Below, one piece after another: positions 1-6,188 of a stretch of 6,386 nucleotides of DNA. The stretch spans positions 1 through 6,386 of the forward strand of contig JACMQE010000174.1 in assembly GCA_014377145.1 (NCBI GenBank), written 5' to 3'. The notes below the pieces were generated by a model. That model saw only the letters and a program-made list of their open reading frames with translations, was not told the origin of the DNA and made no database searches. Each line of letters starts with the position of its first letter. Position 1 is the first letter of the stretch. The stretch is from Glaciimonas sp. (GTDB lineage Bacteria; Pseudomonadota; Gammaproteobacteria; Burkholderiales; Burkholderiaceae). The position numbers were made by a program, and so were the translations under genes.

Positions 1-1803
1 CCGCAATTTCACGCTATACCTGAGAACGACGCATGGTGGGGCAATGGCTTTACCGAATGGACCAACGTCAAACCAGCGCAACCTCAGTTTGAAGGGCATT
101 ACCAACCTCATGTTCCTGAAGACCTCGGTTACTACAACCTGCTTGATCCACAGACACAGAAAAAACAGATTGAACTTGCAAAAATCTATAGTTTGGGCGG
201 TTTTTGTTTTTACTTTTACTGGTTTGCTGGTCGGCGTCTGCTCGAAACACCTACCGAAAATTACTTAAATAATTCCGAACTTGATTTCCCGTTCTGTCTG
301 TGCTGGGCCAATGAAAACTGGAGCCGTCGCTGGGATGGTCTGGATAGCGAGATCCTCATGGCGCAACAACACTCGCCAGAAGACGACCTAGGCTTTATCA
401 AGCACGTTGCAAAATACATGCGAGACAAGCGTTACATCCGCATAGATGGCAAGCCGCTGCTATTGGTGTATCGACCCAGCTTGTTGCCAGATGCCAAAGC
501 AACCAGCCAGCGCTGGCGAAAATGGTGCCGAAAAAATGGCATCGGCGAAATCTACTTAGCCTACACACAATCCTTCGAAGCGGTAGACCCTTCGCTTTAC
601 GACTTTGATGCAGCAATCGAATTCCCTCCTAACAACTCATCCCCACCGAATGTTACCGACAGTGTCAAACCATTGAACCATGACTTCAGTTGCAATGTGT
701 ATGATTGGAAAACATTGGTGGACAGAAGCGAGAGTTATAAAAAACCGGACTATCCATTATTCAGGGGCGTGTGCCCGTCATGGGACAACACAGCGCGACG
801 CAAGAGCAACAGTAGTATCTTGCTGAACAGTTCCCCTATGGATTATCAGCGATGGCTTGTCAATGCTTCTAAGGACACACAAGCACGTTTTGCAAAGCCT
901 GACGAGAGGCTCATATTTGTAAACGCATGGAACGAGTGGGCAGAGGGCGCGCATCTAGAACCAGATCAACGGTACGGCTATGCCTACCTTGAAGCAACAC
1001 GCATGGCACTTATCAGAACAGTGCCGCCAGCCCGCGGGGGTTCACGGGCGTTGGCCATCGTGGTTCATGCTTTTTATGAAGACATATTCGCAGAAATTAT
1101 GGAAAGACTGGGGAAAGTCAAGGGAGTAGCCTTCAAACTTTTCGTTACCACACCACCTGCGCAAGCTGCCAAAATTGAACCCATCTTGCGATCGAGTGGA
1201 TTTGCATATCACTTGTTGCCGGTCGAAAACCATGGGCGGGATATTCTTCCCTTTCTAAAAATCATGAAATTTGTAGTTGAAGAAGAGTATGCCTACATCC
1301 TTAAAGTCCACACAAAAAAATCAAAGCACAGAGGCGACGGAGATGATTGGCGCAATGATCTCTACACAAAATTATTAAATGAAGAATCAATTCATAAGGC
1401 AATAAAAGGATTTGAAAACGATGCCAATTTAGGTGTGATTGGACCGGCGGGCCACATTGTTTCAATGGATTTTTATTGGGGTTCTAATGAAGCAAGGGTA
1501 CTGGGGCTTGCCAAACGTCTTGGGCAAAGTGCGACTGCTATCAAATCGCTAAGCTTTGTTGCAGGGAGCATGTTCTTTGCACGCGTGGATGCGTTACATC
1601 CATTGCTCAACCTGGCTATCAGGGATGACCATTTTGAGCAAGAAGCAGGACAAGTAGACGGAACATTCGCACATGCAATCGAGCGGACGATTTCAATCAG
1701 TTGCAAAGCAAAATCATATGAGCTGACTGATTCCGATATGTATCAGCTTGATAATACATCGACTAATTACAATTTTGCTACAAAAATAGAAAAAAAATTA
1801 TGA
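1..1803 (+). CDS. WbsX-family (GH99-like) / RgpF-like two-domain glycan biosynthesis protein, 5' partial
   Basis: The reading frame is open from base 1 and ends at TGA 1801-1803, giving 600 visible residues; the start lies left of the window. Residues 1 to about 340 match the WbsX family: PQFHAIPENDAWWGNGFTEW at the very start, a GFCFYFYWF segment, CWANENW, and NAWNEWAEG at residues 308-316 followed by LEPD. The E-x-x-E pair (E312, E315) lines up with the acidic pair of GH99 endo-mannosidases as I remember it. Residues about 347-580 resemble rhamnan synthesis protein F (RgpF), with NHGRD at 410-414 and KVHTKKS at 435-441. Because WbsX domains usually begin just before the PQFH motif, few residues of this domain are missing, although another domain could lie further upstream. 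No signal peptide is visible in the part seen, and a cytoplasmic role in glycan assembly is inferred. The family is called a glycosyltransferase, but its GH99-like fold leaves the true reaction open. G+C falls from about 53% in the WbsX half to about 32% in parts of the RgpF half. Confidence 0.9.
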   Translation, partial: PQFHAIPENDAWWGNGFTEWTNVKPAQPQFEGHYQPHVPEDLGYYNLLDPQTQKKQIELAKIYSLGGFCFYFYWFAGRRLLETPTENYLNNSELDFPFCLCWANENWSRRWDGLDSEILMAQQHSPEDDLGFIKHVAKYMRDKRYIRIDGKPLLLVYRPSLLPDAKATSQRWRKWCRKNGIGEIYLAYTQSFEAVDPSLYDFDAAIEFPPNNSSPPNVTDSVKPLNHDFSCNVYDWKTLVDRSESYKKPDYPLFRGVCPSWDNTARRKSNSSILLNSSPMDYQRWLVNASKDTQARFAKPDERLIFVNAWNEWAEGAHLEPDQRYGYAYLEATRMALIRTVPPARGGSRALAIVVHAFYEDIFAEIMERLGKVKGVAFKLFVTTPPAQAAKIEPILRSSGFAYHLLPVENHGRDILPFLKIMKFVVEEEYAYILKVHTKKSKHRGDGDDWRNDLYTKLLNEESIHKAIKGFENDANLGVIGPAGHIVSMDFYWGSNEARVLGLAKRLGQSATAIKSLSFVAGSMFFARVDALHPLLNLAIRDDHFEQEAGQVDGTFAHAIERTISISCKAKSYELTDSDMYQLDNTSTNYNFATKIEKKL

Positions 1804-2426
1804 TTTATAACGATAAGTTTATTTGGTTGCATTTTCCAAAATGTGCAGGTGTTAAGGTTGAGAGCTTATTTCGGAAATATTATTACGATGTGCCCGGATT
1901 AATCCAAGATGTGGTTGACCCGAAGAACGATGCTTCGGCTTCATGGCATGATTCAGTTGCGACAAGGTTGAATAAAAATCCAGAATTTACATTGGGCGAT
2001 AAAGAAATAATATGCCCAATTAGGAAATTACCTTCTTGGTTGATTAGTCGATATAACTTTGAATGCGGCCGCTCTCCAGAATTAAATCACAACCCAGAAC
2101 TGTTAGTCACAGGGAGATTCTTGGAGGCATCTGGGGTGTTAAATCATGCGGATGTATATATTCAAAATTATCTTCCGCAATCTCTTTTGGATAAAGGTAG
2201 GGTGAGTTTTTTGCGTGTAGAAAATTTTGAGGCTGATTTCATTGAGTTATTTGGAAAGTATATTGATGTGTCAATAATACCGAAAGAAGAATTTGCTCAA
2301 CGAGAAAACATATCGAAAAATTATTTACCAGAAGAAATCGTTCACAAGCTTATTAGTAGTCAGGAGGTATATACCAACTGCCCTAAATGGTTTTCTGTGG
2401 AAAAACTAGCTTTCTCTTCAAGATGA
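1800..2426 (+). CDS. small sulfotransferase-like protein
   Basis: This 208-residue protein has the layout of a PAPS-dependent carbohydrate sulfotransferase. HFPKCAG at residues 11-17 resembles the 5'-phosphosulfate-binding loop (usually PKCAGTS or PKTGGTS). CPIRKLPSWLISRY at 72-85 resembles the 3'-phosphate-binding element, with R75 and S83 eight residues apart as in the family. FLRVENFEADF at 137-147 is like the usual late 'YE-x-L-x-x-DF' segment. One oddity is that the loop continues G-V-K rather than G-T-S, so the usual hydroxyl residue that contacts the phosphate is missing; activity is therefore uncertain. The start at 1800 overlaps the previous stop (ATGA), which suggests translational coupling, and no Shine-Dalgarno sequence is visible. 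The gene is AT-rich (19 of 60 bases G+C in 1801-1860). It is probably involved in sulfating the glycan made by this cluster. Family assignment is fairly secure; the substrate is unknown. Confidence 0.72.
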   Translation: MIYNDKFIWLHFPKCAGVKVESLFRKYYYDVPGLIQDVVDPKNDASASWHDSVATRLNKNPEFTLGDKEIICPIRKLPSWLISRYNFECGRSPELNHNPELLVTGRFLEASGVLNHADVYIQNYLPQSLLDKGRVSFLRVENFEADFIELFGKYIDVSIIPKEEFAQRENISKNYLPEEIVHKLISSQEVYTNCPKWFSVEKLAFSSR

Positions 2427-3136
2427 ATTTTCAACATCAAGGTAGATGCCCGCTTTGCGAGAAGGGTGTTGCCTTCACAGCAAACAATACGTGGTTCAGG
2501 GATTCTTTGCTTTGTTCAGACTGCGGATCAATACCGCGTGAACGGGCATTGTTTATAGTAATAAAAGACTATTACCCCAATTATCGGGAACTTTGTATTC
2601 ATGAATCATCGCCGGCAAATCGAGGCACCAGTCCAAAGTTAAAGAAAGAATGTGTGGGCTATAGCTCGTCACAGTATTTTCCTAATATTGTGCCTGGCAC
2701 TATTGAGCCAGCGACTGGTTTTCGTTGTGAAAATCTGGAGGCGTTAAGTTTTCCTGATAATTCGTTCGACATCTTTGTTACGCAGGATGTGATGGAGCAT
2801 ATCTTTGACTATGAGAAATCTTTCAGGGAAATTGCCCGTGTTCTTAAGCCAGGCGGGGCGCATATTTTCTCTGTTCCTCTGATCAACAAAGCTAATAAAA
2901 GTGAATCCTGGGCATCGCGTGGGGAAAGTGGTGAGATCATCTATCATCACACACCCGAGTATCATGGGAATCCTGTGGATGCCAAAGGTGCGTTGGTTAC
3001 AATGCATTGGGGGTACGATATTGCTAGGTATATCACTGATACGGCAAAAACGCCTACAACTATAATTATGATTGACGACATCGATCTGGGTATTCGAGCT
3101 GAATATATTGATATTGTCGTGAGTGTGAAACGGTGA
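2423..3136 (+). CDS. zinc-knuckle class I SAM-dependent methyltransferase
   Basis: I place the start at ATG 2423, which overlaps the previous stop as ATGA and gives 237 residues beginning MNFQHQGRCPLC. A start at 2387 would add 12 residues with no family character. Two Cys pairs (C9/C12 and C31/C34) form a likely zinc ribbon. The core follows the methyltransferase type 11 pattern: NLEALSFPDNSFDIFVTQDV (104-123) covers the acidic loop and the VTQDVMEH motif, and RVLKPGG (139-145) begins the post-motif strand, ending in FSVPL. HTPEYHGNPVD (177-187) and the closing EYIDIVVSVK are features I associate with methyltransferases from polysaccharide clusters. The usual glycine-rich motif I is replaced by LCIHESSPANRG (57-68). 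It probably methylates a sugar or other group on the cluster's glycan or its precursor in the cytoplasm; the acceptor is unknown. It sits in the overlap-coupled operon between a sulfotransferase-like gene and a GH99-like gene. Confidence 0.82.
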   Translation: MNFQHQGRCPLCEKGVAFTANNTWFRDSLLCSDCGSIPRERALFIVIKDYYPNYRELCIHESSPANRGTSPKLKKECVGYSSSQYFPNIVPGTIEPATGFRCENLEALSFPDNSFDIFVTQDVMEHIFDYEKSFREIARVLKPGGAHIFSVPLINKANKSESWASRGESGEIIYHHTPEYHGNPVDAKGALVTMHWGYDIARYITDTAKTPTTIIMIDDIDLGIRAEYIDIVVSVKR

Positions 3137-4368
3137 GCATGCTTGAGGTATTTTTTAAAATGCGATTTTTTCTGGTTGATCGAAAGTTTTTTGCAATAGT
3201 TTTACTTTTTGCATCGTTTGCATTCACCGTACTGTTTTCAGCAAATAGTCGAGAGCTTACTGCCACGCAATTGCCGCCTTTGGGGCAATACAAGGTTGCA
3301 GCTTATTACTTTCCCAACTGGCATGTCGATGCGGTAAATGAGTTAAGGGGCAAAAAGTCATGGACTGAGTGGGATGTTGTGAAAGCTGCCAAGCCACGCT
3401 TTTCTGGGCATGTGCAGCCAAAGATTCCTTTTTGGGGCTATCAGATGGAGGATTCTCCAGAAGTGATGGCGAAAAAAATTGATGCGGCTGCATCACATGG
3501 TATTGATGCCTTTATTTTTGATTGGTATTACCACGAGAGTGGCGCGTATCTTGAGGGGGCTTTAAATAATGGCTTTTTGAAGGCCGCAAACCGTGATCGT
3601 ATCCATTTTGCGCTCATGTGGGCAAACCACAAGTTACGAGCCGAATCAGGTGAGGTATCGGCAAACACATTCAAAAAAATATCAGATCACATTGTCGCTG
3701 ATTACTTTACAAAGCCAAATTACTGGAATGTAAATGGCAAGCCGTATTTTTCTATTTATGAGATTGGTACTTTTATAACCGGCATGGGCGGTATTCAAAA
3801 AGCACGGGAAGCACTTGATAATTTACGTGCACGGTCAATTTCATCTGGATTAAAAGGCATTCATCTAAACGTAGTTGATTGGCAAATCCGTAATCGGCCG
3901 GATGCTGCGAAGTTACTTCAAATTCTGGGTGCAGATAGTGTAACCTCCTATACCTGGGTGCACCATGTGCCACTTAAACAGCTAGGATTTCCCACGGTGG
4001 ATTATTCGGATGTAGCGCAGCGCTATTTGAATTATGTAGATGTAGCCAAAGAAAAATATGGTGTGCCGTTTTATCCAAATATGACGATGGGGTGGGACCC
4101 GACGCCCAGAATGAATATTGACCAGGCGCATGATGGTCGTGGCTATCCGAATACGCCAGTTGTTGTTGGAAATACACCTGAACGTTTTCAGAGCGTTTTG
4201 CAGAATCTCAAAAAAAGTATGGCCGCAGCACTGCCATCAGATCGTATTATCACCATTAATGCATGGAATGAATGGGGTGAGGGGTCTTATCTCGAGCCGG
4301 ATACAGTTAACGGCATGGGTTATTTAAATGCTATACAAAATGTCTTTAGTTCAGAGGTTAAACGGTAG
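3133..4368 (+). CDS. exported or membrane-anchored WbsX/GH99-like protein
   Basis: The frame gives 411 residues from GTG 3133, which overlaps the previous stop as GTGA and so matches the gene-joining pattern upstream. ATG 3139 or ATG 3160 are alternatives; the last has GAGG at 3145-3148, 11 bases before it. Residues 10-42 look like a signal peptide or anchor: positive charges (R11, R17, K18), a hydrophobic stretch FFAIVLLFASFAFTVLFSA (19-37), then a polar segment. There is no clear A-x-A cleavage site and no lipobox, so an uncleaved anchor is possible. The mature part is a GH99/WbsX-type barrel: VAAYYFPNWH (55-64), KSWTEWD, AASHGIDAFIFDWYY, and NAWNEWGEG (376-384) followed by LEPD, with E380 and E383 in the acidic-pair positions. 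It most likely acts in the periplasm or at the inner membrane, perhaps as an endo-hydrolase or processing enzyme on the polysaccharide; this role is inferred. It is clearly related to the first gene's N-terminal domain but quite diverged. Confidence 0.85.
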   Translation: MSMLEVFFKMRFFLVDRKFFAIVLLFASFAFTVLFSANSRELTATQLPPLGQYKVAAYYFPNWHVDAVNELRGKKSWTEWDVVKAAKPRFSGHVQPKIPFWGYQMEDSPEVMAKKIDAAASHGIDAFIFDWYYHESGAYLEGALNNGFLKAANRDRIHFALMWANHKLRAESGEVSANTFKKISDHIVADYFTKPNYWNVNGKPYFSIYEIGTFITGMGGIQKAREALDNLRARSISSGLKGIHLNVVDWQIRNRPDAAKLLQILGADSVTSYTWVHHVPLKQLGFPTVDYSDVAQRYLNYVDVAKEKYGVPFYPNMTMGWDPTPRMNIDQAHDGRGYPNTPVVVGNTPERFQSVLQNLKKSMAAALPSDRIITINAWNEWGEGSYLEPDTVNGMGYLNAIQNVFSSEVKR

Positions 4369-4388
4369 TCGGCGATAATATTTTTATT

Positions 4389-4550
4389 ATGTCTAGTGAT
4401 AAATTAAATGCCTCTAGGTTTGATGGTAAGGCTTATTTATTGAAAGATAAAGACGTGGCTGTGGCAGGTATTGATCCATTTAAGTATTGCTATGTTTTGG
4501 TAAATTTGAGGGTAGGACCGGTTTTCTGGTCCTTTAAAAGTAAACCTTAG
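4389..4550 (+). pseudogene. frameshifted remnant of a glycosyltransferase-associated N-terminal module
   Basis: An ATG at 4389 opens a 53-codon frame ending at TAG 4548-4550. Its residues 11-33 (FDGKAYLLKDKDVAVAGIDPFKY) match a short module common at the front of large bacterial glycosyltransferases and related polysaccharide proteins, typically '..YL..NPDVA.AGIDP..HY...G..EGR'. The second half of that motif is not in this frame. It appears in another frame as FGKFEGRTGF from 4496 to 4525, ending at TAA 4535-4537. A shift near 4484-4495 (10 bases where 12 are expected between the Lys codon and FGK) explains this. The module is therefore broken and its downstream domain is gone. There is no convincing ribosome-binding site. 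I read it as the leftover of a deleted glycosyltransferase-like gene at a cluster junction. A short expressed peptide cannot be excluded but is unlikely. Confidence 0.6.
4514..4533 (+). terminator. GC-rich hairpin, possible weak terminator
   Basis: AGGACCGG and CTGGTCCT form an 8-bp stem (one G-T wobble) around a TTTT loop. Only a short T run follows (TTTAAAA), so this is a poor intrinsic terminator. It lies after the four-gene operon and before the sulfotransferase gene, where a terminator or attenuator would make sense, but part of it also encodes the remnant module's EGRTGF segment. Confidence 0.3.
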
Positions 4551-4621
4551 TCGGTTAGTCCAAATGGCGTTTCATGTCTTGTAAGACAAATAATGAATCA
4601 AACCTTTTCGAATTTTAAAAA

Positions 4622-6172
4622 ATGCTAGTTGTTGTTATTCTTGGTATGCACCGTAGCGGTACCTCTGCTACGGCTGGGTCCCTCGCGACAGCGGGATTCA
4701 ACGCAGGGAAATCATTGCCACCACCAAATGAGTTTAACGAGAAAGGCTACTTTGAGAATGAGGCTATTGTTGTCGAACATGACCGCCTTCTAAATTCCTT
4801 GGGTCATACATGGGACGATATTCGCCAGCTACCGTTGGACTGGCTGCAGCAACCTGGTATCGCTGAGTCGAAAAAGAGGTTATTTGAAATTTACCAGCGT
4901 GATTTTGTTAGTGATCGTCCCCTGGTGCTCAAAGACCCCAGGTTTTGCCGCTTGCTCCCACTTTGGGAAGGACTCTTTAATACGATCGGTATTGAGCCTT
5001 GTTATGTGTTGGTTCTGCGCAGGCCTGAGGAGGTCGCCTCTTCCTTGTGTCGCCGCAATGGTATGCCTGCCAACAAAGCCATGCTGCTCTATCTGGCGTA
5101 TTTGCTCGATGCAGAGCGCCATACCCGCAAATATCAGCGTGTTACGGTCCGATACGAAGCATTGCTGCAGGATTGGGTTCCCGTACTGGCAGAGCTGGAT
5201 TTGGCTTTCAACCTGCAACTGGGCGAACTGCCTCCTGCGGTAGCCGAGCAAGTAACGCAGTTTTTGTCGCCTTCCCTAAGACATTTCAATGCTGCGCCTG
5301 ACAAACAGGTCGATTCTTCGGGCGTTGCCGTCCGGCTAGCCCAAAGGCTTTACAACGCTTTCGATGCTTCCTGTGAACAGACTGATCGTGAGATGGACAA
5401 TATCCGGGTCGCGTTTGAGCAGCATCTTGCTTCCCTTGAGCCGTGGTTGACTGAATCTGTACAGTTGCCGCGGTTGAAGCAAGAAATTGTTCGTCCCGGA
5501 CCGCTTTTTCATGAAATCGCAGGGCAAGGTGCAATTGCGCAGTTGTTTTGGCGAACCGTTGGCGGGGGTGTTTCTGAAGCCCAATCAGTCCGGGCACCCA
5601 TTGCTTTTGCCGAAGGCGTGCAGTGCTTGCGTTTTCCGCTTCCTGTTGCTGTAAGCAGCCTTGAAAGTTTGCGCCTTGACATTTCTGACCGGCCTGCCTC
5701 ATGCGAAATAATGGGGTTACGGGTGGAAGATATGCATGGCGGCCAGGTGTGGCAGTGGTTTGCTGGCACGCCATTGTTTGAACAGTGTTCAATTGACATG
5801 CATTTGCCTGACGCGGAAGACGCAGCAGCGTCCTTGCGCGTGGTTGCCACGGGCGGTGATCCGTATGCCATTCTTTGTATTCCGCCGCCGGTGCTTGAGC
5901 AACTGGCTGAAGGATGGACTGTGGTTGTAGACGTTGCCGTCGAGCTACTTGCAGCGAGTGTGCCGCCCTTGCTTGATCTTGCGGTACAGCAGCGTCAGGC
6001 CCTGGGTGAGGCGCGCGCGGCTTTGCAAGACATGTCGCTAAAGATGGCCACCTCCACCAAGTTGACCGCCACGCAGCAAGATCAATTTCGAACAGAAATT
6101 TTGCGCGCTGAGGCGCAAATCGAATTGCTCAAAGAAATGTGGCTGTCCGACGGTTATTCTGAAGTTCTTTAA
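4622..6172 (+). CDS. sulfotransferase-domain protein with a middle domain and helical C-terminal tail
   Basis: This 516-residue protein starts at ATG 4622; an in-frame TAA at 4616-4618 rules out a longer form, and no Shine-Dalgarno sequence is visible upstream. Residues 1 to about 200 form a sulfotransferase domain: ILGMHRSGTSA (6-16) is the 5'-phosphosulfate loop, LKDPRFCRLLPLW (103-115) is a conserved core segment, and LRRPEEVASSL (132-142) is the 3'-phosphate element with R133 and S141 eight residues apart. Residues about 290-440 look rich in beta strands (for example LESLRLDISD and EIMGLRVEDMHGGQVWQW) and resemble accessory regions I have seen described in large glycan-modifying proteins, though I do not recognise a named family. 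Residues about 452-508 are polar and helical, probably a coiled coil, ending AEAQIELLKEMW. That ending resembles the linker before a further catalytic domain in longer proteins, so this gene may be a naturally short form. It probably transfers sulfate from PAPS to the glycan. G+C is about 53% in a sampled line, higher than in genes 2-4. Confidence 0.85.
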   Translation: MLVVVILGMHRSGTSATAGSLATAGFNAGKSLPPPNEFNEKGYFENEAIVVEHDRLLNSLGHTWDDIRQLPLDWLQQPGIAESKKRLFEIYQRDFVSDRPLVLKDPRFCRLLPLWEGLFNTIGIEPCYVLVLRRPEEVASSLCRRNGMPANKAMLLYLAYLLDAERHTRKYQRVTVRYEALLQDWVPVLAELDLAFNLQLGELPPAVAEQVTQFLSPSLRHFNAAPDKQVDSSGVAVRLAQRLYNAFDASCEQTDREMDNIRVAFEQHLASLEPWLTESVQLPRLKQEIVRPGPLFHEIAGQGAIAQLFWRTVGGGVSEAQSVRAPIAFAEGVQCLRFPLPVAVSSLESLRLDISDRPASCEIMGLRVEDMHGGQVWQWFAGTPLFEQCSIDMHLPDAEDAAASLRVVATGGDPYAILCIPPPVLEQLAEGWTVVVDVAVELLAASVPPLLDLAVQQRQALGEARAALQDMSLKMATSTKLTATQQDQFRTEILRAEAQIELLKEMWLSDGYSEVL

Positions 6173-6188
6173 GTAATCACTTTTTGCT

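Noticed and set aside
44..268. 74-codon frame near the left edge
   Set aside because: It overlaps the WbsX frame, whose conserved motifs are read from base 1; its translation has no family character.
1314..1320. In-register A7 run as a second frameshift site
   Set aside because: It encodes the conserved KVHTKKS motif and a -1 slip soon meets a stop, so the codon content explains it.
2362..2368. Perfect Shine-Dalgarno-like AGGAGGT
   Set aside because: It is 18 bases before ATG 2387 and 54 before the preferred start at 2423, too far to act in the usual way; it encodes Gln-Glu-Val of gene 2. It could assist reinitiation but there is no direct support.
4374..4379. GATAAT as a possible -10 promoter box after gene 4
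   Set aside because: No matching -35 at about 17 bases upstream, and AT-rich intergenic DNA gives such matches by chance.
4575..4588. TGTCT-TGTA-AGACA small inverted repeat
   Set aside because: A 5-bp stem with no T run after it; too short and weak to call a terminator or operator.
4880..5871. Long open frames on the minus strand (up to 168 codons) and a 119-codon alternative plus-strand frame inside the large sulfotransferase gene
   Set aside because: They lie wholly within a well-supported gene, show no recognisable motif, and have shadow-like composition.
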